Of a DNA stretch of 64,000 bases, positions 37,818 through 47,070 are shown in pieces. Below the pieces are notes generated by a model. The model worked only from the letters and a program-made list of their open reading frames with translations. It made no database searches and was not told where the DNA came from. The stretch covers positions 132,522 through 196,521 of the forward strand of contig NZ_JAACYI010000001.1 of assembly GCF_009996735.1 (NCBI RefSeq), given 5' to 3'. The position numbers and the translations under genes were made by a program. The first letter of the stretch is position 1; the number at the start of each line of letters is the position of its first letter. This DNA is from Cellulomonas sp. APG4. Lineage in GTDB: Bacteria; Actinomycetota; Actinomycetes; Actinomycetales; Cellulomonadaceae.

Positions 37818-39922
37818 GCAGGGTGCTTCCACCTCGAGCCGGGGCAGCGCCCGACGCGGACCCGGGAGAGGCACGCGCTCGGCGCCGTCGCCTCGGCGTG
37901 ATCGTGGGTGCCGTGGTTGCAGTGGTCGTGGTGCTGGCCAGCGGCGGGTGGTCTGGTGCATGGCAGGCGACGGCGCTGGCCGACCCCGGTGCACTGGTCC
38001 GCTGGTCCTCGCCGATCGTCACCGTGCTGTCGGAGCTGGCAGCGGCGGTGACTGTAGGGGCGTTGTTCCTTGTGGTGGCGATCCTTCCCAGTGGATCTTC
38101 CCGCGAAGCCGTGGGGGCCAAGGCCTGGCCTGCCGCGGGGGTGGTGGCCGGGGCGGGCGCCGGTATGTGGACGGTGCTGAGCATCGTTGACGCGGTACTG
38201 ACGTACGCCAGGATCACCGGGACGTCGCCGCAGGCCGAAGGGTTCGGCAGCCAGCTCGCGCTGTACGTGGGGTCGGTCTCCGGTGGGCGCACCCTGCTGG
38301 GCGTTACCGTGCTGGCGGCGATCACCACGGTCCTCGCGCTGCTGGTCACAGGACCACGCAGTGCGGTTGTCGCGGCCGTGCCTGCGTTGACGGCGTTCGC
38401 GCTGTGGTCCCAGACGGGGCACGCGTCGGGTGACGCAAACCATGAGCTCGCAGTGGGCGCGATGTTCTTGCACCTGGTCGGTGCCGCGCTGTGGATCGGG
38501 GGGCTCGCGGCGATCGCGCTCGTGGCTCGTCATCTCGGCGGCGCCCTGGGCACCACCGTCGCGCGCTGGTCGCCGGTAGCGGCGTGGTCGCTGGCCGCTG
38601 TCGTGGTCTCAGGGCTGGTCAACGTAGTCCTGCGCACCGACGGGCCCGAGGATCTGACGACGCCCTACGGAACGCTGATCGTCGCCAAGGTGCTGCTGAC
38701 CGGAGGCCTGGCGCTCCTGGGCCTGGTGCATCGCCGGTCCGTGATACCCCGCCTCGGGCCGACAGCGTCGGGCCGAGCACCCGCGCTGTTCTGGCGCCTC
38801 GTGGCCGTCGAGCTCGCGGTCATGGGCGCTGTGTCCGGTGTCGCGGTCGGGCTCGGCAGCACCGAACCACCCGGCGCCGTGACGGCCAGCGGTGACCTCA
38901 CCCCGGCCGAGGTCATCACCGGCCATCCGCTGCCGCCGGCCCCGACCGTCGAGCTGTGGCTGACGTCCTTCCGGTGGGACCTGATCATCGCGGCCGGCTG
39001 CGCCAGCGCCCTGGTCGTCTACCTGCGGTGGGTGCGCCGCCTACGTGCTCGCGGGGACCGGTGGCCGCTCACCCGGACGGCGTGTGCCGTCACGGGGCTC
39101 GTGCTGCTGGGATGGGTGACCTCCGGTGGCCCGGCGGTGTACGGGCACGTGCTGTTCAGCGCGCACATGATCCAGCACATGGTCCTGATCATGGTCGTGC
39201 CGATCTTCCTGGCCCTGTCGGCGCCGGTGACGCTCGCCGCACGTGCTCTGCCGGTGCGGCACGACGCCTCCTGGGGGCCACGGGAGTGGCTGCTGGGACT
39301 CGTCCACTCGCGCTGGGCGCGGTTCTGGTCGCACCCGGTCGTGGCTGCGGTGAACTTCGCCGGGTCGCTGGTGATCTTCTACTACACGCCGGCGTTCGAG
39401 TACGCCCTTCGGTGGCAGATCGGAACCGTGCTGATGGTGGCGCACTTCACGCTCGCCGGTTACCTGTTCGTCAACGCCCTGGTCGGCATCGACCCGGGCC
39501 CACGGCGGCCCGCGTTCCCGATCCGACTCCTGCTGCTCTTCGCGACCATGGTGTTCCACGCGTTCTTCGGCGTCGCCTTGGTCATGCAGGAGACCCTCCT
39601 TGTCCCTGAGTGGTTCGGGATGCTGGGTCGACCGTGGGGGCCGTCCGCGCTGGAGGACCAGCGGGACGGTGGCGCGATCGCGTGGGGCATCAGCGAGGTG
39701 CCGATGCTCGCCCTGGCCATCGGTATCGCCCTGGCGTGGACCAAGGACGACGAGCGCACCGCGAAACGTCTGGACCGCGCCGCGGACCGCAGCGGCCACG
39801 CCGATCTGGCCGCCTACAACGCGATGCTCACTCGCATGGCCGAGCGCGCCGACGCCAATGACCCCGGGGGCACGGAGCAACCTGGGTCCCCCAAGCGCTC
39901 GGCGGGGACGCCGGTCGATTGA
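37814..39922 (+). CDS. CopD-CtaG fusion: copper transport and oxidase assembly membrane protein
   Basis: The protein has 702 residues. The N-terminal half (about 65-360) is a CopD domain with paired histidines (TGHASGDANHELAVGAMFLHLVGAALWIGG); the C-terminal half (about 380-670) is a caa3_CtaG domain (YGHVLFSAHMIQHMVLIM, FFGVALVMQETLL). It probably takes copper from CopC across the membrane and supplies it to cytochrome c oxidase assembly or lowers toxicity. GTG 37814 overlaps the copC stop. Such fusions are common in actinobacteria. A second, stand-alone CtaG is encoded at 41360. Confidence 0.92.
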   Translation: MSRVLPPRAGAAPDADPGEARARRRRLGVIVGAVVAVVVVLASGGWSGAWQATALADPGALVRWSSPIVTVLSELAAAVTVGALFLVVAILPSGSSREAVGAKAWPAAGVVAGAGAGMWTVLSIVDAVLTYARITGTSPQAEGFGSQLALYVGSVSGGRTLLGVTVLAAITTVLALLVTGPRSAVVAAVPALTAFALWSQTGHASGDANHELAVGAMFLHLVGAALWIGGLAAIALVARHLGGALGTTVARWSPVAAWSLAAVVVSGLVNVVLRTDGPEDLTTPYGTLIVAKVLLTGGLALLGLVHRRSVIPRLGPTASGRAPALFWRLVAVELAVMGAVSGVAVGLGSTEPPGAVTASGDLTPAEVITGHPLPPAPTVELWLTSFRWDLIIAAGCASALVVYLRWVRRLRARGDRWPLTRTACAVTGLVLLGWVTSGGPAVYGHVLFSAHMIQHMVLIMVVPIFLALSAPVTLAARALPVRHDASWGPREWLLGLVHSRWARFWSHPVVAAVNFAGSLVIFYYTPAFEYALRWQIGTVLMVAHFTLAGYLFVNALVGIDPGPRRPAFPIRLLLLFATMVFHAFFGVALVMQETLLVPEWFGMLGRPWGPSALEDQRDGGAIAWGISEVPMLALAIGIALAWTKDDERTAKRLDRAADRSGHADLAAYNAMLTRMAERADANDPGGTEQPGSPKRSAGTPVD

Positions 39923-39926
39923 GCGG

Positions 39927-40841
39927 CTACCAGGTCAGGTCCGAGCACTCGTGCTGCTGCTGAGCCGTTTCCACCTGGAGCGTGGCATGGGCGATGCCGA
40001 AGCCATCGCGCAGGACGTCCCGGGCACCGGCCAGGACCGCGGCGTGATCGGCGCCGCTGCTCGCGACGAGGTGAGCGGTGGCGACGTTCATCCCGGAGGT
40101 CAGCACCCACAGGTGAAGGTCGTGGATGGCGCTCACGCCCGGCACGGCGCCCAGCTCTCGGCTGACGGCCTCCGGGTCGATGCCGACGGGTGCGTGCTGG
40201 CCCAGTACCGCGAGGACCTGCCGCCCCAGCGTGACGGCACGGACGATGACGAAGACGGCGATCGCCAGCGCGACGACGAGGTCCCAGACCGGCCGCCCGG
40301 TGGCGATGATCAGAACACCGGCGACCATGACGCCGACCGAACCGGCAGCGTCGGCCACCACCTCGAAGTAGGCGCCCCGGACATTGAGGCTGTCCTTGGA
40401 CCCGCTGCGCAGCAGCAGCATGGAGACAACGTTGATCACCAGGCCCACGAAACCGACCACGAGCATCACGCCCGAGGGCAGGGACGGGTCCTCGCCGATC
40501 CGACTGATCGCCTCGACCACCACGTACACCCCGACACCGAGCATGATCAGCACCGTCAGGCCGGAAGCGAACACTTCCGCGCGGTACGAGCCGTAGGTTC
40601 GCCGCCCCGTCGGATCAGGGCGGGTTGCGATCCGGGTGGCGAGCAGGGATGCGCCGAGGGCCACGACGTCGGCGGCCATGTGCCCGGCGTCGGAGATCAG
40701 TGCGAGCGAGCCGGAGACCAACCCCGCTGCCAGCTCGACCGCGAAGAACGTCGCGGTCAGGAGGAACGCTCCGGCTAGGCGGCGGCGGTAGCGCCCACCC
40801 GCGTGTTCAGCGACGGGGCCGTGACCGTGCCCGGCGCCCAT
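39927..40841 (-). CDS. Cation diffusion facilitator (CzcD-like) metal exporter
   Basis: The protein has 304 residues with six helices. Zinc-site motifs in helices 2 and 5 are present: SDAGHMAADVVAL and EVVADAAGS (HxxxD/DxxxD types). The C-terminal domain has SAIHDLHLWVLTSGM. The N-terminus is His-rich (GAGHGHGPVAEHAGG). It should export Zn, Co or Cd by proton antiport. ATG 40841 shares one base with the stop of the ArsR-type gene (TGATG), so both are expressed together and the regulator probably senses the exported metal. Confidence 0.92.
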   Translation of the reverse strand: MGAGHGHGPVAEHAGGRYRRRLAGAFLLTATFFAVELAAGLVSGSLALISDAGHMAADVVALGASLLATRIATRPDPTGRRTYGSYRAEVFASGLTVLIMLGVGVYVVVEAISRIGEDPSLPSGVMLVVGFVGLVINVVSMLLLRSGSKDSLNVRGAYFEVVADAAGSVGVMVAGVLIIATGRPVWDLVVALAIAVFVIVRAVTLGRQVLAVLGQHAPVGIDPEAVSRELGAVPGVSAIHDLHLWVLTSGMNVATAHLVASSGADHAAVLAGARDVLRDGFGIAHATLQVETAQQQHECSDLTW

Positions 40842-41218
40842 CAGCGGCTGCCCTCGTGTCCGGTGTGCTCCCGGCACACGTCCAGCAGCATCCGCACGTG
40901 GGCATCGGCCAACCGGTAGTACACCCGGCGGCCCTCACGCCGGTTGTCCACCACCCCCGAGGCCCGCAGCAGACGCATCGTCTGGGACACCGACGCCTCG
41001 GGGACCTGCACCGCCGCGGAGATGTCGCAGACGCACAGCTCACCGGCCTCCAGCAGCGCGTAGAGGATCTTGGTACGCCGTACGTCACCGAGCAGTCGGA
41101 ACAGCGCGGCCAGCGTCCCTGCCTCGGCGTCGTCCGGGACGCTGGCGCGGACCAGTGCCACGCGTTGGGACTGCGGATCACCACCGATGCAGCCGTCCAG
41201 CGGCAAGACCCGACCCAT
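40841..41218 (-). CDS. ArsR/SmtB-family metal sensor controlling the CDF exporter
   Basis: The protein has 125 residues. The winged helix includes LLGDVRRTKILYALLEAGELCVCDI with the Cys62-x-Cys64 pair (ELCVC) used by CadC-type sensors, and VPEASVSQTMRLLRASGVV as recognition helix; the C-terminal helix ends with CREHTGHEG, candidate extra ligands. I chose ATG 41218 because GAGGAG lies 6 bases upstream; an ATG two codons earlier (41224) directly abuts that site. It likely represses itself and the CDF gene until Zn/Cd/Pb binds. A dyad sits just upstream of the ribosome site. Confidence 0.88.
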   Translation of the reverse strand: MGRVLPLDGCIGGDPQSQRVALVRASVPDDAEAGTLAALFRLLGDVRRTKILYALLEAGELCVCDISAAVQVPEASVSQTMRLLRASGVVDNRREGRRVYYRLADAHVRMLLDVCREHTGHEGSR

Positions 41219-41230
41219 GGTCATCTCCTC

Positions 41231-41250
41231 ATCTGCGCGGATCTTCAGAT
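41231..41250. promoter_or_regulatory. Dyad upstream of CDF-linked arsR
   Basis: ATCTG (41231-41235) and CAGAT (41246-41250) are inverted copies 10 bases apart, directly upstream of the GAGGAG ribosome site of the ArsR-type gene. ArsR-family operators are imperfect dyads in this position. Confidence 0.4.
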
Positions 41251-41359
41251 AACGTCACCCTAGCGCGCTGTGGTGACCCAGCCCTCGCGGCCCGGACGAT
41301 GGCCTGCAAACCCGTGTGGCCGTCGGAAGGGCAGCGCGCAGACACGGAGGAGGAGCGGG

Positions 41360-42352
41360 GTGCAGGACGACCCGGGCGTCACGGGGCCGGTGTGGCTGCC
41401 GACCGCACCACCGTCCCTGGAGACGATGCTGGCCCCGACGCTGCAGCCGGTGCCGGTCCTTCCGGTGCTGGCCGTGGTGCTGCTGGTGCTGTACCTGGCG
41501 GGCGCGTGCCGGCTGTGGCTGCGAGGGCGGCGCTGGTCGATCGGCGCGACCATCTCGTTCACGGTGGGTTGTGTGGTGCTGGCGGTCGTGACGGGCGCGG
41601 GCATCGAGGGGTACGGGCTGCGGCTGTTCTCGGCGTTCATGTTCCAGCAGCTGACGTTGATGATGCTCGTCCCGCCGCTGCTGGTGCTGGGGCGCCCCGG
41701 CACGTTGCTGCTGCGCGCGACCCCGCACCGGGGGGTGGGCCTGTTGGTGCTGGTCACGGCGCGGCGGGCCCTGCGCAGCCGGGTCAGTCGGGTGGTGCTG
41801 CACCCGGCGGTGATGGTGCCGTTGTTCTTGCTGGCGTTCTACGGGTTGTACCTGGCCGAGCTCGCCGACCCGTTGCTGCGGACGTGGACCGGGCACCTGG
41901 GTCTGGAGGTGGGGTTCTTGGTGGCCGGGTTGCTGTTCACGGTGCCGGTGCTGTCCACCGACCCCTTGCCGATCCGGCAGACGCATCATGGGCGGGCACT
42001 GGACCTGGTGCTGGAGATGCCCCTGCACGCGTTCTTCGGGGTGATCGTGATGATGGCCACCGCGCCGATGGTCCCCTTGTTCGCTGCGCCGCCGGTCGGC
42101 TGGGAGATCGATCCCGTGCGGGACCAGCAGCTGGCCGGCGGGCTGGCCTGGTCCTACGGGGAGGCACCGGGACTGCTGATGCTCCTGCTGATCGCCAGCA
42201 GGTGGCAGCGCAACGACACCCAGCGGTCCAGGGCGCGGGACCGGCAGATCGACCGCGACGGCGGCGCCGACGCCGAGCTCGAGGAGTACAACGCCTACCT
42301 CGCGCGCTTGAACGCCTCGGGGCCCTCGGGGGCGCCACCGGGGCAACCGTGA
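41360..42352 (+). CDS. CtaG-family cytochrome c oxidase assembly protein (second copy)
   Basis: The protein has 330 residues with seven or so helices. The caa3_CtaG pattern is clear: LRLFSAFMFQQLTLMMLVPPLLVLG, MPLHAFFGVIVMMATAPMV and a charged tail ELEEYNAYLARLN, which closely echoes the tail of the CopD-CtaG fusion (DLAAYNAMLTRM). It helps insert copper into cytochrome c oxidase. GTG 41360 is selected since GGAGGAGGAG sits 4-6 bases upstream. The gene is convergent with lnt. Confidence 0.88.
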   Translation: MQDDPGVTGPVWLPTAPPSLETMLAPTLQPVPVLPVLAVVLLVLYLAGACRLWLRGRRWSIGATISFTVGCVVLAVVTGAGIEGYGLRLFSAFMFQQLTLMMLVPPLLVLGRPGTLLLRATPHRGVGLLVLVTARRALRSRVSRVVLHPAVMVPLFLLAFYGLYLAELADPLLRTWTGHLGLEVGFLVAGLLFTVPVLSTDPLPIRQTHHGRALDLVLEMPLHAFFGVIVMMATAPMVPLFAAPPVGWEIDPVRDQQLAGGLAWSYGEAPGLLMLLLIASRWQRNDTQRSRARDRQIDRDGGADAELEEYNAYLARLNASGPSGAPPGQP

Positions 42353-42362
42353 TGGTCGAGCT

Positions 42363-44153
42363 TCACGGGGCCGCGGCATCGGACGTTGTCGACACCGTGG
42401 TGGTGGTCTTCTCGACGATGTCCTGGCCGAGCCGCACCCCGGTGTAGACCGCGAGGGCCATCAGCACGAGGAGCCCGACGATCAGGCGCCACTCCAGCCA
42501 CGGGGGCCACACGCGGGTGACCCATTCCCGGCCCGGCACCCGCAGGGCCCGCACGCGAAGCGTCGGGGCCCGGTCGCCCAGCACGCGGAGCCGCCGCCGG
42601 AAGGGACCCCGGCTGCGGTCGCGGCCGCGTCGTCGGCTGCCTGCCAGCGCACCGCTGACGATGGCGGCCGCCGCCACAAGGTAGACGGCGGTCTGCGGCG
42701 TGCTGCCCAGTCGCGCCGCCGGGGTAAGCGCGGTGCGCAGCGGCAGCGAGGCGATGAGCTCCTGGTCGGTGAACAGACCGGTGCGCGCGAGGACCGTTCC
42801 GTCCGGCGTGATCATGGCGCTGACGCCCACGGTGGAGACCTGGACGGTCGACCTGCCGTGCTCCACCGCGCGGAAGCGGGACATCGCCAGCTGCTGGGTC
42901 GACTCCGGGGTGCGCCCGAACGAGGCGTTGTTGGTCGGGATGAGAATCAGCTCCGCCCCGTCGAGGACTCCCTCGCGGATGAGGCCCGCGTAGGCGACCT
43001 CGAAGCAGATCCCGGTGGCGAGGCGCACGTCACGTCCGAGCGCGGCGATCCGCACATCGATGACCGCGGGGGCGCCGCCGGCGGCCATGTCCGTGGCGAC
43101 CCGGTCGACGAGCGGAGTCAGCTGCCGGAAGAAGGCGCGGAAGGGGACATACTCTCCGAAGGGCACCGGGTGCTGCTTGGCGTACGTGTCGCCGGCCCCC
43201 GCACCGGCGGTCCAGGTGATGATCTCGTTGTAGCGGATGTCCTGCCCTTGGGGGAACCGCTGGGTGCCGAGCAGCAGTGGGGCGCCGACCGCTGCGGCGG
43301 CGCGATCCACGGTCGACGCCTGTGCCGGGTCGGTTCGGGGGTCGATGTCGGCGGCACTCTCCGGCCACACCACCAGGTCCAGCTGGCGTCTTCCGGCGGT
43401 CGCCGCGAGCCGCTCGGTACCTTCGGCGTGGTTGGCCGTGACGTCGCGGGCCTGCTCGGCCCAGTCGGCGCCCTGCTGCGGGACGTTGCCCTGGACCGCT
43501 CCTACCAGGAGTGAGCCGCTCTCCTGGCCGGTGTTCAGGGGAAGCAGGCCCGGGGCGCCGGCCAGGAGCACTCCGGCGAGCAGGGTCCGAGCCGCGGCCG
43601 TCACCGCTGTGCGGCGCAGGTACTGCAGTGCCAGTGCCATCAGCGCCCCAGTCGCGGCGACGAACGCGGAGACCAGGACCTCCCCACCGTAGGGCGCGAG
43701 TCGCAGCAGGGGCGCCTCGGTCTGGGAGAAGGCCAGGAAGCCCCACGGGAAGCCCCCGAACGGCCAGGAGCCGCGGACCTGCTCGATGGCGACCCACAGC
43801 ACGGCTGCGGTGACCGCCTGGGCCAGCGGGCGGCCGGTGATCCAGACGGCTCTGCGCGCGTGGGCCCACAGCGCGCCGAAGCCGGCGACGTACAGCGCCT
43901 GGAACGCGCTGAGCGCGACCCACGGCAGCACCGATCCGGTGGCCTGCAGCGCCCAGTGCACCAGCGGCAGGAAGAAGGTCAGGCCCCAGACCAGGCCGAT
44001 ACCGGCGGCGCGGACCGGTGACGCGCCGCGCATCGCCAGCAGCAGGCACGCCATGCCGGCGTAGGCCAGCGGCCACCATCCCCGGTCAGGAAACGCCAGG
44101 CTCGTCGCCCAGCCACCCACCCCTGCTCCGACGAGCGCCAGCCCGGGCGGCAT
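42363..44153 (-). CDS. lnt: Apolipoprotein N-acyltransferase
   Basis: The protein has 596 residues: about six N-terminal helices, a nitrilase-type domain and a C-terminal helix followed by a basic extension with another membrane segment (about 555-580). Catalytic Glu (LVVWPESA, about 266), Lys (YAKQHPVPFGEYVPF, about 325) and Cys (ATGICFEVAY, about 383) are all visible. It adds the third acyl chain to lipoproteins. The extra C-terminal region is longer than in E. coli Lnt (512 residues). ATG 44153 has no ribosome site, so a start further upstream is possible. Occurrence on an island next to lspA and lipoprotein genes is notable. Confidence 0.9.
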   Translation of the reverse strand: MPPGLALVGAGVGGWATSLAFPDRGWWPLAYAGMACLLLAMRGASPVRAAGIGLVWGLTFFLPLVHWALQATGSVLPWVALSAFQALYVAGFGALWAHARRAVWITGRPLAQAVTAAVLWVAIEQVRGSWPFGGFPWGFLAFSQTEAPLLRLAPYGGEVLVSAFVAATGALMALALQYLRRTAVTAAARTLLAGVLLAGAPGLLPLNTGQESGSLLVGAVQGNVPQQGADWAEQARDVTANHAEGTERLAATAGRRQLDLVVWPESAADIDPRTDPAQASTVDRAAAAVGAPLLLGTQRFPQGQDIRYNEIITWTAGAGAGDTYAKQHPVPFGEYVPFRAFFRQLTPLVDRVATDMAAGGAPAVIDVRIAALGRDVRLATGICFEVAYAGLIREGVLDGAELILIPTNNASFGRTPESTQQLAMSRFRAVEHGRSTVQVSTVGVSAMITPDGTVLARTGLFTDQELIASLPLRTALTPAARLGSTPQTAVYLVAAAAIVSGALAGSRRRGRDRSRGPFRRRLRVLGDRAPTLRVRALRVPGREWVTRVWPPWLEWRLIVGLLVLMALAVYTGVRLGQDIVEKTTTTVSTTSDAAAP

Positions 44154-44368
44154 TGGGCCACGCGATGAGGCGCCACCGGTGCGGCGTCGCGCGTCGCCGC
44201 GCTCGACCTCCTGGGCGGGGGTGGCGTGGACACGAGGATCCCCACCGGCCGCAGCGGCTGGACCAGGCCGCGTGGCCGACGAGGGGGGGGCCGTCGGATC
44301 GCGTACTCACCCGGCGCGTCCCCGTTGGGTCGTCCCGCACCCTTCGGGTGCGCAGCGGCATCGGCGGG

Positions 44369-45355
44369 TCAGACGCCGGCATAGGAGTGCAGGCCGGTGA
44401 TGAACAGGTTGACGCCGACGAAGTTGAACAGGAACGCGGCGTATCCGGCCAGGGCGAGCCACCCGGCCTTCCTGCCCCGCCATCCGGCGGTGGACTGGGC
44501 GTGCAGGTAGGCGGCGTACAGCACCCAGGTGATGAAGGCCCAGGTCTCCTTGGGGTCCCAGCCCCAGTACCGGCCCCAGGAGTCCTCGGCCCAGATCGCG
44601 CCGGCCAGGACGGCGAAGGTCCAGACTGGGAAGGCGAACAGGTGGGCGGTGTGGGCGACGCGTTCCAGGGTGGTGGCGGCCGGCAGCCGGCCGGCGTAGC
44701 CGCGGGTCGCCTGGCCGCCAGGGTCGCGCGCGTCGGCGCGGCGGCGCAGGAGGTACAGGCCGGTTGCGGCGGCGCCGACGGTGAAGACGCCACCGGCGAT
44801 GATGGCCGCCGCGACGTGGATGACCAACCAGTAGGAGTTCAGCGCCGGGACCAGGTCCCCCGCGGGGGTGTACAGCACCGTCACGGCCAGCCCCAGGCAC
44901 AAGGTGACCAGCGCGAGGATCCACACACCCAGGTCCCGTACCGGCTGGCGGCGCAGGAACACCAGGTAGGCGGCCGTGGCGGCCAGTGTGGCGGCGGCCG
45001 TGAACTCGTACATGTTGCCCCACGGTGCGCGGCCCGTCGCCAGACCCCGGGCCACGACCCCGGCCAGGTGCAGCACGAACGCGAGCGTGGTCAGGGACGC
45101 AGCGATCCGTTCCAGGCGACCAGTCAGCGCGCCGACGCTGGTGGGTGGGCTCACGGGCGCTACAGCGGTCGAGGAAGGGGTTGGTGTCGTCCGAGCGCCC
45201 ACGGCTACCGGTTGGGCCGGCTGCGCCTCGCTGTCCAGGTGCTGGGCGCGTCTGGCGGCGTGGTAGGCGTAGGTGAGCATCGCCAGGGCGTAGACGGCGA
45301 TGGCGCTGTAGATCAGTCGGTCGCTGAGCTCGGCCAGGAGGGTGGGGTCGGGCAC
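44369..45355 (-). CDS. ccsB: Cytochrome c biogenesis protein CcsB/CcsA type (haem handling)
   Basis: The protein has 328 residues with about eight helices. The haem-binding WWD-type motif is WGRYWGWDPKETWAFITW (about 249-266), and histidines that ligate haem occur near LVIHVAAA and LHLAGVV. With ResB it exports haem and attaches it to apocytochrome c (System II). A Pro/Thr/Ser-rich insert (about 45-75) separates the first helix from the rest. GTG 45355 follows the resB stop by two bases. The 215-base gap downstream to lnt contains a run of eight G but no gene that I can see. Confidence 0.9.
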   Translation of the reverse strand: MPDPTLLAELSDRLIYSAIAVYALAMLTYAYHAARRAQHLDSEAQPAQPVAVGARTTPTPSSTAVAPVSPPTSVGALTGRLERIAASLTTLAFVLHLAGVVARGLATGRAPWGNMYEFTAAATLAATAAYLVFLRRQPVRDLGVWILALVTLCLGLAVTVLYTPAGDLVPALNSYWLVIHVAAAIIAGGVFTVGAAATGLYLLRRRADARDPGGQATRGYAGRLPAATTLERVAHTAHLFAFPVWTFAVLAGAIWAEDSWGRYWGWDPKETWAFITWVLYAAYLHAQSTAGWRGRKAGWLALAGYAAFLFNFVGVNLFITGLHSYAGV

Positions 45356-45357
45356 GG

Positions 45358-47070
45358 TCAGTCCTCTCGGTCGTGCGGGGAAGCATCGGGGCGGGTCAGC
45401 TCGGCGCCCGGCAGGTCCCGAAGCAGCGATGTGAGCTCGTCGGGGACCGGTCCGCGGCGGGTCAGGGTGTAGGTGGCGGCCTCGACCGTGGCCGCGCCAC
45501 CGTCGGGCGCGGGGGTGACGCGGACCCAGATCCGGCGCCGGCGGACGTACAGCGACACCGTCAGGCCGAGCAGGAGGGCGACGGCTGCCGCGAGGGAGAT
45601 CTCCTTGCCCGGGTCGTGGGCGATCTGGAAGTTCGCGAACCGCGACACTGATTCGAACGTCAAGGTGCCTTGGCCGTCGGGCAGGGTCATGGACTCTCCC
45701 GGACGCAGGGCCTGGGCGAACGGCTGGTCCCCGTCCATCACCTGGGTGAGGTCGCTCTTGTCCAGGCGGAACACCGACTGCGGTGCGCCGTCGCCCAGGC
45801 CGAGATCTCCGGTGTAGGCGGTCAGCAGCAGCTGGGGGTCGCCCAGGTCCGGGTAGAGCGATCGAGGCCCGGCCTCGGGATCGACGGATGCGGTGGGGAG
45901 GAAGAACCCTTCGAAACCGAGCTGGGTTGGTTGCCCGTCCGGGACCTTGATCACCCCTTCGGAGGACAGGTTGCCGTCGAAGGGCACGAACACCACCGGT
46001 CCGGTGAACACCGGTCGCCCGCGGCCATCGGTGACGCTGACCACCGGAGCGTAACCGTGGCCGGTGAGGAACACCTTGGTCCCGTCGACCTGCAGCGGGT
46101 GGTTGACCTCAACTGTGACGTCCTCAGGGACGCCGCTGGGTGTGCGCAGCACGGCCAGGTCGGCCTGGAAGTCCCGGGCGCTGCCGCGTTGGGGGCCGGA
46201 CGTCTCGAATCTGGCGGTGAAGTCGTTCAGCGTGATCGAGAACGGGGTCAGGGCCTCGGTGTCGGTCAGCGGCCCGGGGGTGAACTCGTCGTACTGCAGG
46301 CGGGTGTTGGTGAAGGTACCCCCTTCCACGACGATGACCCGTCCCTCGAAGCCGAGCAGTGACCCGATGGCGACTCCGACGAGCAGGACCAGCAGGGACA
46401 GGTGGAATACCAGGTTGCCGACCTCGCGCAGGTATCCCTTCTCCGCGCGGACCGAGTCGGCGTCGACCACGACCCGGAACCTCCTGGCGCGCAGGTGCGC
46501 CGCTGCGGCCTGAAGGACCTGAGCCGGTTCAGCGGTCGTCGTGGTGCGGCGGTATTCGTCCAGGCGTGCCAGGTTGGTCGGGGCGCGAGGTGGTTCGGCG
46601 CGCACCGACCGCCACAGGCGTGCCACGCGTGGTAGCACGCAGCCCGTCATGGACACCATGAGCAGCAGGTAGATCGCGGCGAACCAGGGTGAGGAGTACA
46701 CCTCGAAGAACCCCAGCCGGTCCAGCCACGGGCCTACCACCGGGTTGTCAGCCACGAACCGGGTCACGGCGCCGGGGTCGAACGCGACACCTCGTTGGGG
46801 TAGCAGCGACCCCGGCACGGCAGCCAGGGCCAACGCCAGCAGCAGCAGCACCGCGGTCCGCATGGACGTCAGCGTCCGCCACGCCCACCGGGCCCATGCC
46901 AGCAGCCCCTGCCCCGCCGGGCGCGGCGGAATGGCCATCAGCCCAGGTCGCGCGTCCCTCTCCCCGAGGCGCTCCGTGACCGCTGCGCCCTCCAGTGCGT
47001 CTTCGCTTGGCGAGGGTGCAGCGGCCCCGGGGGCGGCGTCGGGTCGCAGGGCACCGGTCGGTTTCGTCAT
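45358..47070 (-). CDS. resB: Cytochrome c biogenesis protein ResB
   Basis: The protein has 570 residues. Membrane segments lie at about 70-92, 125-150, 215-240 and 475-497, with a large external domain between the third and fourth. LTSMRTAVLLLLALALAAVPG, FFEVYSSPWFAAIYLLLMVS and EKGYLREVGNLVFHLSLLV are the ResB hallmarks. It partners with CcsB for cytochrome c maturation. ATG 47070 overlaps the DUF305 stop (ATGA). It is sixth in an operon headed by a metal sensor. Confidence 0.92.
   Translation of the reverse strand: MTKPTGALRPDAAPGAAAPSPSEDALEGAAVTERLGERDARPGLMAIPPRPAGQGLLAWARWAWRTLTSMRTAVLLLLALALAAVPGSLLPQRGVAFDPGAVTRFVADNPVVGPWLDRLGFFEVYSSPWFAAIYLLLMVSMTGCVLPRVARLWRSVRAEPPRAPTNLARLDEYRRTTTTAEPAQVLQAAAAHLRARRFRVVVDADSVRAEKGYLREVGNLVFHLSLLVLLVGVAIGSLLGFEGRVIVVEGGTFTNTRLQYDEFTPGPLTDTEALTPFSITLNDFTARFETSGPQRGSARDFQADLAVLRTPSGVPEDVTVEVNHPLQVDGTKVFLTGHGYAPVVSVTDGRGRPVFTGPVVFVPFDGNLSSEGVIKVPDGQPTQLGFEGFFLPTASVDPEAGPRSLYPDLGDPQLLLTAYTGDLGLGDGAPQSVFRLDKSDLTQVMDGDQPFAQALRPGESMTLPDGQGTLTFESVSRFANFQIAHDPGKEISLAAAVALLLGLTVSLYVRRRRIWVRVTPAPDGGAATVEAATYTLTRRGPVPDELTSLLRDLPGAELTRPDASPHDRED

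Noticed and set aside
44283-44290. A run of eight G in the lnt-ccsB gap as a possible phase-variation tract
   Set aside because: It lies outside coding sequence and not at a recognisable promoter spacing, and a short G-run is not surprising in such GC-rich DNA.
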